Notes: generated from the sequence alone by a model not told the origin. A stretch of 64,000 nt of DNA from Cordylochernes scorpioides (GCA_030710605.1 CP092870.1:90697042-90761041); one strand, 5' to 3'; positions 29,829 through 41,599 are shown, numbered from the stretch's first letter. Numbers and translations are program-made.

Positions 29829-29989
29829 AATCTGGTGGGATTTATGGATATATTGGGACTGATAGAGATCTTAGCACTCGAAAGCTTGCACAACTCTCTT
29901 TCATAATAAATAAAACATTTCTTGGAATTATATTGTTATAGTTTTATAATACTGGTTATTTAAACCCTCATAACTGGCCACAACTCGTT

Positions 29990-30149
29990 TCCATCTCGCT
30001 ATAACGGACAAGGAAAATAGCGAACCATCCCTTATAACAAACCTGAAATAATCCCCATTTTATAATACAGTGAACTATGGCTATAATAAACCATGGCTAT
30101 AATGAACCAAATTTTCAGTCCCATTGGGGTTCGCTGAAGGGTTTTACTG
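29990..30149 (+). mobile_element. M1 MITE, 5' end degenerate
   Basis: ATCTCGCTATAACGGACAAG, CCCTTATAACAAACCTGAAA, GTGAACTATGGCTATAATAA and GGTTCGCTGAAGGGTTTTAC. The right terminus ACTG is intact; the left CAGT is missing. Confidence 0.7.
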
Positions 30150-30530
30150 TATTTATTTTCCTGTGTATTATATTTTTCTCTATTATTTTTATAGAAAATA
30201 TATCTAAAAATGTATACATTTTTCCTAACCATAGTTATTTAATTTAGGATATGAAATAGTGTACCATATTTAAAAACAGATGGAGAAATAAAATATTTTG
30301 GGAAAAATTTTAGGAGAAAAAAAAAAAACTTCTTGAGGTGAATGAAATATATGATGTGTCTAATATTTACATAGATTTCATCTTTGTCAGCGTGGCCAAT
30401 TCGTCTTGGAAAATCGAAAGCTTCAATGAAATATTTTCCTAGAATATTTAAATGCAGCTTTTTGAAAAATAGCTTTCCTCTTTTCTTTCCTTTATGGTCA
30501 TCTTTGATTTCAATTGAAAATATTATACAT
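30150..30530. other. No gene seen
   Basis: Open frames on both strands here are low-complexity, lysine/phenylalanine-rich and lack any family signature. Confidence 0.45.
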
Positions 30531-30534
30531 ATAC

Positions 30535-30704
30535 GTAGTAAAACCTCGCTAAAACGAACCGGAGATATAGCAAACCTTCCCTTATAACGATCCTGAGAAA
30601 CAATCTCCATTTTATAATACAGTGAACTATGGCTATAATGAACCATGGCTTTAGTGAACTAAAGGTTCTGTCCCATTGGAGTTCGTTATAGAGGGATTTT
30701 ACTG
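30535..30704 (+). mobile_element. M1 MITE copy
   Basis: GTAGTAAAACCTCGCTAAAA to GAGGGATTTTACTG, forward orientation, all blocks present. Confidence 0.8.
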
Positions 30705-30756
30705 TATATTTTTATATTTAAACTATTTTCAGGATATTGTGTGTTAAGAAGTTATA

Positions 30757-30983
30757 AACTTTTGAACAAAACTGAAGGACGTGGAAAGTCTTTAATGTAG
30801 CTGGTCGTCAGTTTTTTTTAATGTTTGTTTGTATTGTCTTAAGAAGACAGAGGCGATTTTGGTCCTAGTTGGTTATCTCGTGTATCTTCAATAAAGGTCA
30901 CTGTGATATCTTTCAGAGTTATTGTCTGAATCCCGATATACATGCTGAAAGGTACAACTGCTTTAAGTGTTGTCCATGAGTGT
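30757..30983 (+). mobile_element. M4 MITE copy
   Basis: Left end diverged (ACTTTTGAACAAAACTGAAGG), right end TTGTCCATGAGTGT. Interior AGTTGGTTATCTCGTGTATC and ATATCTTTCAGAGTTATTG match the family. Confidence 0.7.
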
Positions 30984-30984
30984 A

Positions 30985-31675
30985 CTTTCTATATTTTAAC
31001 CTTTTTTTTTTGACAAATATTATTAGACTATATGTTTGTTTAAGAACGATACGTCTCTCTCCTTTAAAATGCATTGAGCAATACATTTATTGAAAAGAAG
31101 AGACTCCTTTTTCGCGATGTAATCTAGCAAAGATTGCGCTATCATTTCATCTGATAAAATATCCTTTTGACAAATAGTTCTATAAGTCCTCTTGTATGAT
31201 GATGGAAGACCATAACCCAAAACCATGATATACAGGTTGTTGGCAATTTGTCCGAGTTTTCCAAAATTGGTGTTGTGGTTCTCTTATTCATTGACTCTAA
31301 TCTGTACAGTGTGTTTGCAAAGAAAATGGAAATAGATCATTATAATGCATTTAATAAATGCTTTGTTTCAATATATACATTTTAAAAAGAGAAATACCTT
31401 TTTATGCACAAGAATACATTTCCTTTAAATCTTTTATATATTTTAATATATATTGTGTGAAAATATTCTTAATATACTTTTAAATTCAATATGAAATCTA
31501 AAATAACTGTAGCCATATACGCATATGTATTTATGTACATTTCTCTCTTCAAATTATTTCAACTCTTTTTTTATATTTACCATTAATATAAATAATACAA
31601 ATATTCCCTTTTATATTATATTTTAAAAATTATATGTGGATATAAAAGTTTGTAGGAATAAATCTAATATTATAA
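30985..31675. other. No gene seen
   Basis: A 67-codon minus frame at 31023-31226 has a protein-like composition (SSYKRTYRTICQKDILSDEM) but no motif I recognise and no partner ORF. The rest is AT-rich. Confidence 0.35.
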
Positions 31676-31678
31676 ATA

Positions 31679-31845
31679 CAATAAAACCTCTCTATAGCAA
31701 ACCCTAATACGACTGAATCTTTGGTTCACTATAGCCATGGTTTATTATAGCCATAGTTCACTGTATTATAAAATGGGGATTATTTCTAGTTTGTTATAAC
31801 GAAAGGTTCGCTATATCCCAGTTTTGTTTTAGTGGGGTTTTACTG
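31679..31845 (-). mobile_element. M1 MITE copy
   Basis: CAATAAAACCTCTCTATAGC to GTGGGGTTTTACTG, inverse, complete, flanked by TA. Confidence 0.8.
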
Positions 31846-31885
31846 TATTTCAAGAAAAGGGTAGAAACCAACTTAAAAAAAAATA

Positions 31886-32215
31886 CAGTAAAACACCTCT
31901 ATAGCAAACCACAATGAGACTGAATCTTTGGTTCACTATAGCCATGGTTCACTATAGCCATAGTTCACTGTATTTTTTTTTTCACACAAAAGCCTTTATT
32001 AAGACACACAGGTCTTACAGAGGATTCTCCTTGGGGTTACAAAACGGAGAAACCTATGAAAGTGGGAAATAAAAAATGGAGAAAGATTATATACATTTGG
32101 TAAATATATACAGATTATAAGAAAGTTCACTGTATTATAAAATGGGAATTATTTCAGGTTTGTAATAAGGGAAGGTTCGCTGTATCTCTGCTACGTTTTA
32201 GCGAGGTTTTAACTG
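31886..32215 (-). mobile_element. M1 MITE interrupted by a retroposon
   Basis: CAGTAAAACACCTCTATAGC to GCGAGGTTTTAACTG, inverse. The copy is split in its GTTCACTGTATTATAAAA word by the insertion at 31975-32123. Confidence 0.85.
31975..32123 (-). mobile_element. Short retroposed 3' end with 13-bp target duplication
   Basis: Flanked by AGTTCACTGTATT at 31962-31974 and 32124-32136. On the minus strand it ends CTTAATAAAGGCTTTTGTGTG then an A run, as expected for a LINE-mobilised copy with an AATAAA signal. The 3' words (CTGTAAGACC..GTGTGTCTTAATAAAG) resemble the retroposons at 54045-54230 and 57005-57205. No ORF. Confidence 0.85.
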
Positions 32216-32237
32216 TAATCTAAGCATAGTTGATATA

Positions 32238-32424
32238 CAGTCAGACCTCGTTGAGCGAATCTCAATGAAACTGAACTTTTAGCTCACTCTATTGCCATGA
32301 TTCATTGTATAGAAGAGGTTTACTATATTATATAATGAAAAATATTGATATTATTTTTTATTCGTATATATATAAGTTATTCATTTACATATATCCCCCG
32401 GTTCGTTTAAGCGAGGTTTTACTG
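32238..32424 (-). mobile_element. M1 MITE, diverged
   Basis: CAGTCAGACCTCGTTGAGCG to GCGAGGTTTTACTG. The centre has decayed to AT-rich sequence. Confidence 0.65.
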
Positions 32425-32429
32425 TAAGT

Positions 32430-32750
32430 TACTATGCTGTCAAGGATATAGTGTGTTCAAATAGAGATATGCTATTACATATGTATAAATACTGCAGACA
32501 CAAAAGTGCCCCAAGTCGCTATCTTGCTGGGGGTGAATAGAAAGGTCAAGTGACCTTGGGAAATATGTAAAAAGGTCAAAGTCTTATATTTGCATATACT
32601 TAAATCTTTTTTTTTTTTCAGCGGAGGATTCTCAGTTTGTAGATAGCGGTTGTAAGTGGTTTATTTGAGGGTTTGGAGTCCGACCAAACTTCCCTGCGGT
32701 CCCGTCTGGACTTTTGGAGTATTCAACCAAATTCTGTTCTGTTTTTAAGG
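32430..32750. other. No gene seen
   Basis: 32590-32720 has balanced composition (GCGGTCCCGTCTGGACTTTT) and leads into the hairpin repeat, so it may be part of the same retroelement fragment. Confidence 0.35.
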
Positions 32751-32751
32751 C

Positions 32752-32842
32752 GATGGTCTGATTAAATTGGCGAAACCGCCGTAAGGGTTCACCACTGATG
32801 AGCTAAGCTCTTCCACTATATTTCATCGCAGCAAAGACAATA
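32752..32842 (-). repeat. Hairpin repeat family, copy 2
   Basis: GGTCTGATTAAATTGGCGAAACCGCCGTAAGGG / CACTGATGAGCTAAGCTC / ATTTCATCGCAG. GGCGAAACCGCC and GAGCTAAGCTC are small hairpins. CTGATGA and GAAA both occur, but in the order and spacing of a hammerhead only if stem II is open, and stem I is then too short. Confidence 0.5.
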
Positions 32843-33236
32843 GACAGTTCAAGTTGTTTGCAAACATTCATGCTTTCAGATTCTATTTAGCAATCGTATT
32901 AATTTTTAAAATGTATGTTTTGATTAATCCAACACCTTCATGAGTGTTAACTACTGACTACTGACGTATGCCTAATAAATTGGTTATACACCCCATGATA
33001 TACACCATGAGATGGTAGATTTACCATGCATTAGGCTTAAAGAGTAAAATATAGGCGCTTAAAAGCTTTCTATTCAGGTGAAAAAGAGCCACCTCTCCAT
33101 TTATAAAAGATGTTAAAACAATGCATTTTTTTTCTGGGAAAGTGCGCGCAGATTTAATTAAATGAATACGCTTCAACACCCGATATTCTCTACACCACAA
33201 TTTCGTTCTAGAGAGGGGGCCTTTATCAGTGCAGAG

Positions 33237-33700
33237 ATGTCTTCTTATTTCTTATCTCCACTCAATCCTAGGGTATCAAGCATGTAGAGCTTGTTAATGG
33301 TGTCTGCTGAGGATAAGTTGAGCTCATCAATGAATGAGCCAATATAGTCAATGATGTGGTTTGGGGGTGCAGGTTGAGAATTGCACTTAGTACATAGTGG
33401 GAAAACCTTGCAACCATTCTTAAAGGTCATTGGCTGTAGATGACTTAAGTCTGGAAATCAAGGACCGATTTTCACTTATGAGGACAGAATTGGTGCTTGT
33501 CCCTCTTTCTCTGTACCAGTCATGTGCACTAGCCAGATTTCCATTCTTACTGGTATTGGATCTTGATGGCACGAAGAAGGTCTTTTTCGTCTAGTTGGGT
33601 GGTAGATTTTATGGCCTCAGGGTGGCCAGAGAGTCTGTCAATTCATTTCCAGGAATTCCAACGTGAGCTGTAAGCCATTGAAATCTAACAAAGCTGTTGG
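33237..33700 (-). pseudogene. LINE G: RNase H end and C-terminal Cys/His motif
   Basis: Read on the minus strand from about 33700. First FQWLTAHVGIPGNELTDSLA, which is the last RNase H motif (H-x-G-x2-GNE-x-AD) with TD in place of AD. After frameshifts and stops comes an open stretch (33430-33245) with CKVFPLCTKCNSQPAPPNH, a C-x2-C-x7-H motif, then IIDYIGSF where a Cys would be expected (IIDC). This C-terminal motif follows RNase H in several arthropod non-LTR families. The reverse transcriptase is absent, so this is a 5'-truncated, decayed copy. Its 3' tail is shared with the short elements at 5900-6300 and 8290-8650. Confidence 0.7.
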
Positions 33701-35390
33701 TTGGGAGTCGGTTTACAGATTCATCGATGTTCACAGAAATGTTTTCGAGTTTTCAAAATCCTACGGAAGAGAGAGGAGTTTTGGAAACCACCCGAATCTG
33801 CGAATATCTGTTTTAGACTAATGGTAGGGTCAACTTATATTATTCTAGTGTGGGATCTGTATTTTATCTCTTATTATCTTTTTATTATAATTTAAAAATA
33901 AGACTCTCTTTTGGTTTAAAATAACCACTATAAATCTAATGAAAATCGAGGTTGCCTGAAAGTATATCGTAATTTTCAATAAAATAAACCTTTTTTTTGC
34001 AAAAGGTTTTAATATTGTTTCAAGCTTTTATATACGAGAAAGATGAGAATATTTTCTACATTATATCTTTTTTTTTAGTAATAAAAAAAAAACGAAATGA
34101 AAAATGAAGCGTTAAAAAATATACAAATAAGGTTTCAAATTAATATAACACAACTTTTTAAAAATCTAAAATAATTGTATTAAAATGTCTATTTAAAAAA
34201 AACCTACCTTTATAACGGGGGGTTATGCCATAATTAAAAGAGCGCTCATGTTCATAGATGCGTGTCAATGAGCGAATTAATGTTAGAGGAAGTTATGGGA
34301 TGAAATGGCAGCTCTACAAACTGTAAGTATCTGGCAAAGTTTCCGTGTTTTTTCACCATGGGTTTCCTATGAATAGCTCTAATGAACCTAAGGCCTCTCT
34401 AATGCTGGTAAACAAGTAAAAGCCCTTCAAATTTTGCTTCTTAAATATCCCCATGGTAACCGGCACGTAAACACCATTTCTGAATCACTCCAACAAATTT
34501 TTCCCTTGATTTCCAATTTATCTCGATTTCCCTTTTTTTTTTTTTTAGTATAATGAAGTTAACATCTATTTATTTTTGATGTTATTATCATTGGTAGGTT
34601 AGTATTGTGGTTTGTTTAGTAAATATTTTGGAATTTTGTTTATTTATCAATTAAATTAATTTAATGCATTGAGAATTCTATTTCATTTTTAAACGAGATT
34701 GTTCATTTTTGTTTGATCTTGTTTGGATGGCTGTTTTTTCAATAGTTCTCTAGCAAAGTATCTGTTTAATATATTTCCTTATGGTCATTTGGTAGTTCGA
34801 ATCTTTGATGCCATTTGCAGCAGTTGCTCATTTTAACGATTCACGTTTATGTAATTTGTGTTTAATACATTTACATATATTCCTAATTCATTGATGTTTG
34901 TTTATTTTGATTAGTTTACGAATTTATATAGTGAGTTTATTTACATATTTACACTGTAATTTTGGCTTATTTTGTGTTGAGATTATGCAACTTTAATAGA
35001 GGCGTTTAAAATTAATATATAAATGGAAATATTCACATATTCTTAAACATATTTATTTTTATTCAACTATAACTATTTCTTGTAATGCTCTTATATAAAT
35101 GAATGTAAAAAATAGGCAAAAAAAGCATCTGTTGTTCTTTTACAATTAGGTTGATATGCAAATAGGATGTTGTTTTATTGCTTGCACTTATGTTAATTAA
35201 AACGTATTAAAACACTTGTATATTTATATTTTATGTTTTTAAAAAATTTATTATAAAACTAGATTTAAGTATACCGTAGGTTTTATACCATACGAAATGA
35301 TTAAATTTATTCTTGTGACAAAAAGAAAAGCCTGAAAGTTGATGCGTTGACTTTTTTTATTGTTGGATATATGATAATATATAAAAGAAA
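33701..35390. other. No gene seen
   Basis: About 1.7 kb of AT-rich DNA with T-rich runs (34068, 34530-34546). No repeat family from this window and no ORF with a recognisable motif. Confidence 0.5.
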
Positions 35391-35570
35391 AGGCATTTCC
35401 TTATCGTGCAACTGAAAATTGCTGATGGCTTGCGGCATCTGTCGGAATAAATATAAACTATTCCAGAATTGGCTAAATGCCTAGCTTACAGATGGCCCGA
35501 ACCACCAGCAACTTTCAGTTGCACGATAAGGAAATGCCTTTTTTCTTAATTTATCCACCTTAACCCAGTT
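35391..35570. repeat. PLE-type inverted arms
   Basis: GGCATTTCCTTATCGTGCAAC (35391 on) and its inverse GTTGCACGATAAGGAAATGC (about 35519-35539) bracket GCTGATGGCTTGCGGCATCTGTCGG and CAGATGGCCCGAACCACCAGC. Same arms as 15.97 and 18.9-21.2 kb. Confidence 0.65.
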
Positions 35571-35619
35571 CTATTTCACATTTGTACTATTTTTCACATA
35601 ATAATATATATTTAATATT

Positions 35620-35835
35620 AATATTGCCACGTGGAAAATTAGGGAAGACAAAAACTTCAGGATGAGACAGCAATTTATTTAAGGCAAGAACAAACTATGA
35701 ATGGTAAACCAAAGATAATGAATGAGGGAAGTTTACAGAGTAGTAAAATATAAACATAAAAATGATACTCTGTTAATACTAGTGTAAAATAATAAATGCT
35801 TGTAAAATAATAAATACTTCGCTACAATAGTATTT
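35620..35835 (+). repeat. Repeat R, copy 3
   Basis: ATTGCCACGTGGAAAATTAG, AGCAATTTATTTAAGGCAAG, GGGAAGTTTACAGAGTAG, then a short duplication of AAAATAATAAAT before CTTCGCTACAATA. Confidence 0.65.
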
Positions 35836-35839
35836 TGTG

Positions 35840-36690
35840 TAGTCTCCGATAGATGGAGATATTCAATCTTTCTACATAAGAATAAACACCTCTTTATAAC
35901 ATTTAAAATAGTTATTTGTGTTTAGAATATGCAAATTATAGCGATCTCTATATATGCATATTTCCCATATAACTTTGTTGATTCGATTTTCTTTCTTAGA
36001 CTTTTTTTTCCAGTCATTTTCTGTATCTTTCAAGAGAATCTGCATATGAGATAAAAGGTCTTAATAAATGTATTAATTTAGTTAGTAATTGGTTATTTCT
36101 TTATGTGAACTTTTCACCAGAAAAATCCATTTTAAAGTGCAATGTAACCGATTCGGTGAATAAAGAAAAAAATAATATTTGACTAAAGACTTCCCCCCCA
36201 AAAAAAGCAAACATTCCATCTGCCTATTCGCCACCTGGACAGCGGCTTTTCAGTAGCGGGGTTTCTTTTTCCACCTATTTTTAAAACAGCAAAGTCATTG
36301 CTGTGGTTTTTCTTCTTTAGTATATTCTACTGAATTAGGTTTTGTGAAAATTGTTCTCTATAGCAAATGAAGACATTAAGACGTATATGTTTCTTTCACA
36401 CATAAATCAAATATCTGAGAGTCAGCTGTATCAAGGACAACAGTGTGAATATGTGATCTTGACAGGAGTAGCCTTTTCTGAATCCGGCCTGGTTCTCTGT
36501 AATAATTGATCTACCTTCAATCCAGTTGCGTAATCGCGATTTTAGTATTGATGTGAAAAGTTTTGACAGATTACTAATAAGGGCAATTCCGCAGTATAAA
36601 TCAAATATATACTGTCCTTACTGCGTTGAAAAAATATATTTAAAAATATATATAGAAATTTGATTTTTGTTTGAAAGAAACATCAAATAC
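35840..36690. other. No gene seen
   Basis: AT-rich. 36570-36630 contains a partial piece of the hairpin repeat (TACTGTCCTTACTGCGTTGA). Confidence 0.45.
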
Positions 36691-36825
36691 AGTATTGGCG
36701 CTCTAAAGAAGCGGTCTGGTAGATTAAAAAAAAAAAAAAAAATTGGCAAAACCGCCGTAAGGGTTCGCCACCGATGAGTTAAGCCCCCTAATATATTTTT
36801 TCATCGCAGTAAGGACAATAGAAAT
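36690..36825 (-). repeat. Hairpin repeat family, copy 3
   Basis: GCGGTCTGGTAGATT, A run, TTGGCAAAACCGCCGTAAGG, CACCGATGAGTTAAGCCCCC, TTTTTCATCGCAGTAAGGAC. The A run at 36727-36741 suggests a retroposed junction or a slippage expansion. Confidence 0.55.
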
Positions 36826-37065
36826 TTGATTTATGAAACATTCGCATCTTAATGTTTTCATTTGCTATATATAGATGAAGCGTTATTGCCTTATATTAAT
36901 GTCCTCTATATTCTCTTCAGCTTGTGGCTGGTTATGTCAAGTTTTAAAAAAATGATTGACCTTTTGGGATTATATGTCAATCATTCAGATTTTTTTCCTC
37001 CTTCCTCTTATTTATCATCTTTCCGGGAGAACCACACCTTAAGAGAGCAAGTAGAGGAAACCCAC

Positions 37066-37155
37066 GCTGAAACGATCTAGGGATTTAGCGAATCTTCCCA
37101 TATATAATGAACCTTATATATTCGTCATTCTTTATTTTAAAACATAGTGAACCTT
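37066..37155 (+). mobile_element. M1 MITE fragment
   Basis: GCTGAAACGATCTAGGGATTTAGCGAATCTTCCC and a later AACATAGTGAACC. Only the forward left half survives. Confidence 0.5.
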
Positions 37156-37199
37156 GGAATATTTATTAATTACTTTTATATTTTCTGTGGTCAATAAAT

Positions 37200-37260
37200 T
37201 GATAAAGAGGGGGCATATCCCCCTCGAAATATTTTGATTAAAGCTCAGCACCTATACAGG
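37200..37260 (+). repeat. PLE-type hairpin
   Basis: TTGATAAAGAGGGGGCATATCCCCCTCGAAATATTTTG: a 7-bp stem (GAGGGGG/CCCCCTC, loop CATAT) preceded by TTGATAAA and followed by GAA-ATAT-T, matching the hammerhead-like hairpins at 24950 and 56030. Confidence 0.55.
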
Positions 37261-37390
37261 TTAAAATACAAGATATTACTGGAAGCCTTTACTATGCAAC
37301 AAAAAGTACTACCACATACATATATATGCAAATTAATAATACTCCTAAAAATGGCCAGCAAATAAACAATAGATTAATCTTCGCAGGAAT

Positions 37391-37599
37391 ACACTGATGG
37401 ACAAAGCTCAAGGAAGTTGTACCTTTTAGCATGTATATCTAGATTCAGACAATAACTCTGAAATATACACAGTGACCTTTATTGAAGACACTCGAGATAA
37501 CCAAGTGTGAACAAAATCGTCCCAGTCTCTTTAAAAAAACAGACAACCGGTGACTGACAACAAAGACTTTCCACTTCCTTAAGTATTGTCCAGGAGTGT
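37391..37599 (-). mobile_element. M4 MITE copy
   Basis: ACACTGATGGACAAAGCTCA to TATTGTCCAGGAGTGT, 209 bp, with GTGACCTTTATTGAAGACAC and AAGTGTGAACAAAATCG. Confidence 0.8.
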
Positions 37600-39700
37600 A
37601 TTCTACACTGGGGCACTTTTCAACATTTTCCTTAATAATTTGGTTCTTCTAATTTATTCATCAGTTATATTAATTCTTTCGAATTTTCACCATTCCTATC
37701 CAAATCTACATTTCTATTGTTTTCAAACTTCTTGTCGATCAATCACAACGATCATTTCAAGAATACAATATTTTGTGTTTATTTGATCCGTTTATAATCT
37801 CCTTTTTTCTTCTTCTGAGGTGACACTATGCTATTCTGATCATTTGGTTGAAATTCTGTAGAAAAGCTTTTCATAAAGTACACTAAAAATGAGAAAATAA
37901 CTATTTCAACTTTTGCAATTCAACAATTCGATCTATATATCTCAATATAAAAGTGGTGGGGATGACCATAATGAATTTAGAAGTTAAAATGGTTTAATAT
38001 GAAGTAACCTATTAGAAAATGTTTACGTTTCACTAAATATTTTACCTCTTCACTCATTATACGATGATCGTCTGCCACATATTTTATTTTGACTCAGATA
38101 AACCTTATTGTTCAATGGTGAAAGCTGAAATATTAATTTTCTCCTTTTAGCGCATTTTAATAAAACGTTTTGAAAACTATTTTTATCAATTAATTTTTAA
38201 TTATCAAGATTTCAATGTGCAAATCCTGCCCACTTTCTTAAAATTTGACCTGGGACTACAACAATGGCGTCAATGTTGTTGAACCTTCTTTAAAATCAAA
38301 GAATAATTTCGCGCCCCTACAATATAAAAGATAATTAATTTTCAAAACGCATATGCAAAAATGATGGTAATATTTACATAAATTTATAAATATACTCGGG
38401 GAAAAAATAGATATAAAGATTGAAACAAGACCAGATATAAGTCAACCTTCAATAAGAGGTCACCTCCCAAGAGAGGCCACCTCCTGGAGAAACAAAGAAT
38501 ATCTGTTTTTTTTTTTAGATCTTCAACGGAAGAATATATTCTATATTCTAATAGAAGCATCACCAAAGATTATAACAACGCCGTATTCTAACAGCCATAA
38601 AAAAAAGGCAGAAATTCTTGAACTAGAAAGAAAAAAAAAGTAGAAAATCCTACATATGGGGCGAGATATCGTTGTTGGCCTTCATTGTTTTGAAATGGAT
38701 ATAAGAAGCTTTCTTAAATCTCTTTATCATACAGGCAGATGTGCGGGGGTCTTTCTTTTTCTGGGGGTGTGGATTTGTTCTCTCAGCAGGGGTGATGGTT
38801 TGCCAAACATTCCCCCCCTCTTTCTCCCCTTACACACCCCCAGGGTAAGAAATTGCTCCCTATTCCCCCTCCTTAGTTATTGAAAAATTGCCTTCTACTG
38901 CGCTTCTTTCATCCCGAACTTTACATCAATAGACCATTTCTAAAAGTCCCGTTGACCCATCTTCTTAAATCTTTTTTTTTTTCTTTCTTGATAAAAATCG
39001 GATGTTTACCTTACGACAACATTTACTTTTCTACTTCTTTTCTTCTTCTTTTCAATTAAGACGGAAACTATTTTGTATATGCAAATTTGTGATCTTTCAT
39101 AAAATTCTCTCAGTAATCTATATTGGCAACAAGAAAATAGAGGCGAAAAAGAATGTTTTTTAAGGAAAAGGAGAAAAACTTTTTTTTTATTTTGTCTCTA
39201 TCGTTCCAAATCACCTCTTAAATTTAAGCTTTTCTCCTCTGACTCAACTGAGTTTTAAATTTCCAAAATTTCCAAAACGTTGCCCTCTATGTCCACCATA
39301 AACTTGGCCTTAGGAGGTCATAGCATAAACTTTGGGGGGGAAGCGTCAAATTAAATTGCTTTTTTTTCTTACCTCCTTCTCTCTCTCTCTCCTTTTAATC
39401 GAAAATTTTCGTTTTATAAGAAATATATTTTTATTTATTATTATTTTATAAGTTTGTTATTATACTAGTCTTTTTATAACGTTATGTTGAATAATAATAA
39501 TATTTATAAATAGGAAACAATCGATTTAAAAAAAAAAAAACTCGTATACGATATTGCCAAAAAAAAAAGGAATCTTGGAGAATTTATTTTCAATATATAT
39601 ATGGAAGTTGAAGGGTTCCCTTCTTCATAAATTTCTCTCTTATATATTTTAAAGTGCTGCGATATATTATAACTCTTATATCACCAAAGTAGGTTTTTTT
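37600..39700. other. No gene seen
   Basis: About 2.1 kb with no recognised repeat. 38640-38880 has a more balanced composition and a 75-codon plus frame of hydrophobic character (GVFLFLGVWICSL) that I do not recognise; it ends in a pyrimidine tract plus CAGGGTAAG, which looks splice-like but is unsupported. Confidence 0.4.
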
Positions 39701-39715
39701 GCATATATATATATA

Positions 39716-39870
39716 TGCTCCTGGTCAGGATATGCCATATATTAAAAATGGCATACCCTGACCAGGAGCACATGTGTTTACAGAAGGCAGAGCGCCATCT
39801 GGTGGAACAGAAATCAACTAAACATTGATTTAGCCTGTTCCCTGATATTTGGCCAACCCAATTTCTTGAT
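39716..39870. repeat. PLE-type repeat with foldback
   Basis: TGCTCCTGGTCAGGATATGC (39716) and GCATACCCTGACCAGGAGCA (to 39770) form a 22-bp inverted repeat with one mismatch. Then CAGAGCGCCATCTGGTGGAAC and GTTCCCTGATATTTGGCCAACCC follow, the same blocks as 19.75-19.85 kb inverted. No hammerhead core remains. Confidence 0.6.
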
Positions 39871-39925
39871 TTAACACCTGATCTTTATATCTTTTATTTT
39901 TCTTTCGTTTTTTAATATATATATA

Positions 39926-40345
39926 CAGGGTGATCCAAAAGTCCCGCACAACTTTAAAAATTAATAACTCCGCGAATATTTGCGCTAGAGCAATGCGGTA
40001 AACACCATTGTGTTCAGGATGCAATGGGATTTTTTATGGCAAATAATGAAAAATTCGAAATTGATTTTAGTTACAATTTTATTCGCCAGATGGCGCCCTA
40101 CCAGAATCAGAGATTCAGCGGCCAAATTGTTTGATAAATTGAAAAATATAACTGATCGACACGTATTTTTCCTTTTTGAATCCCAGGAAAGAACCCTAAT
40201 AATATCAAATAACAAATTAATAAAACACCACTTCTCCAAAAGTATGAAGAATTGGTTAACGATTTTTAAATACAATCAGAGATATGTAAAATAGGTAAAT
40301 GCAAATTAAAACATGTAGCAAAAAAAAAATTGATATTTTAGATAC
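39926..40345 (-). mobile_element. LINE A/E-family 3' end, truncated
   Basis: Shares about 400 bp with 50655-51061 (plus) and 61956-62350 (minus), which follow RNase H regions of the same LINE family. On the minus strand it ends GGGACTTTTGGATCACCCTG then TATATA. The 94-codon plus frame here is present in the others but changes freely and has a stop in one, so it looks like untranslated sequence. Confidence 0.65.
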
Positions 40346-40924
40346 GGTTTGTTTCCAAAGATAATAAATTTCTAATATTTTTAATTCAACTCTCTCTCAT
40401 ACTGTACCCAATTTTAAAAAATGTGTCCCCTCAAATAAAAATATTTTTCAAATCGACCTTTTGCGTTGAAAAACGTGGTAGTAAAATCATTTTGTATTAT
40501 TATTTTGCACAAAATTTCTAAAGTTATTGGTGTACAGAAAATATTCCTTATGCTATTTCTTCTAATGAGCGAAAAGCGAAAAACTAAACATAAGGGGAAA
40601 AATTGTTTGTACCAGTGTTATTCGAGAAGTTATAACACTCTGGTTTGCACGACATAAAATGTGAGCAAAATATTACTGTTCACAAAAAAAGAGTCAAGAT
40701 GTGAGGACAGCATTTATTATCCACATATCCCAACACAAAGAGCTGCAGAATATTGGTATATAATATAATACATGGCAGCTTATATAACACATGAGGTAAC
40801 TGCCTTCTCTCTTGTATTAGGTCACAATCCTTGCTCAATGTGGCACCCTTCATTCTCAATCACCGCCTGGAGACAATAAATGACAGAATGGACAGCATTA
40901 AATAACATATATATATATATCTGT
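40346..40924. other. No gene seen
   Basis: AT-rich; starts with TTTGTTTCCAAAG..TTTAATTCAACTCTCTCTC, still LINE 3' sequence to about 40400. A TA run at 40906-40919 precedes the mariner remnant. Confidence 0.45.
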
Positions 40925-41585
40925 TGAAATTGATAAAACGTGCCATCTGATAGAAGCCTTCAACATGGCCAATGTGGTAGGACAGCATCGAAAAACACAC
41001 GATTTAATGTACCCCTATAAACAAAAATCGCAAGGCGTCAAGTCTGGTGATCTTGGAGGCCACTGGTATATAAAGTGGCGACTTTTCAACGAATTTCAAC
41101 GAACGTATCCTTCAGCAATTGTTTGGCGCCGCAGGAGATATGAGGAGGTCCTCTAACTTTCATGAATGTTATTTCGCTTAGTGCTTTTTCCCTGCAATAT
41201 GGGAATACCCTTTTCTCTCAAAAGTTGAACATAACGTTCACCAGTTACAAAAACGGTTTTAAAAGTTCTTCCATTGATTTTTCAAAGAAAAATGGCCCAA
41301 TAATAAAAGAAGAATTGAACCCACACAAAACTGTAACTTTAGGCTAATAAAGTGGCATTTCTGTAAAATTCGTAGGGTTTTCTGTTGCCCAAAAGCGGCT
41401 GTTTTGAATGTTAAATTCTCCGTTTAGAGAAAAGTGAGCATCATCTGTCCACAGAACATTCGACAGCCAGTTTTCATCAAAATCAATTTTCCGGAAAACC
41501 CATGTCTGCGAATTCTTGACGCATCTCAAAATCGCCAACTTTCAGCTTGTGAAATCTTTGAATTTTGTATGGGTACACACAATAG
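40925..41585 (-). pseudogene. mariner-like transposase, decayed
   Basis: Minus strand, N to C from about 41585: VYPYKIQRFHKL, then VLWTDDAHFSLNGEFNIQNS and RFWATENP (first catalytic D within WTDDAHF), then after frameshifts PKVTV..CGFNSSFIIGPFFFE, FMKVRGPPHIS (where FMQDGAPPH is expected, so the second D is lost) and the SPDLTPCDF region (third D, 41060-41035 in another frame). The block order is that of mariner-superfamily transposases. At least three frame breaks plus stops and no N-terminal helix-turn-helix. Cut-and-paste enzyme when intact; dead here. Abuts LINE A on the right. Confidence 0.75.
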
Positions 41586-41599
41586 AGACATTAAGTGAA

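Noticed and set aside
32752-32842. Hammerhead call for the hairpin repeat (CTGATGA and GGCGAAACC close together)
   Set aside because: With GAAA upstream of CTGATGA, stem II can pair (TTGGC/GCTAA) but the remaining linker is too short for stem I, and other copies lose GAAA or CTGATGA. Kept only as a structured repeat.
40010-40294. 94-codon ORF present three times (40.0, 50.7 and 62.0 kb)
   Set aside because: It lies antisense in the LINE 3' region, changes freely between copies, and one copy has an internal stop; the opposite strand is equally open. Treated as untranslated sequence, not a gene.
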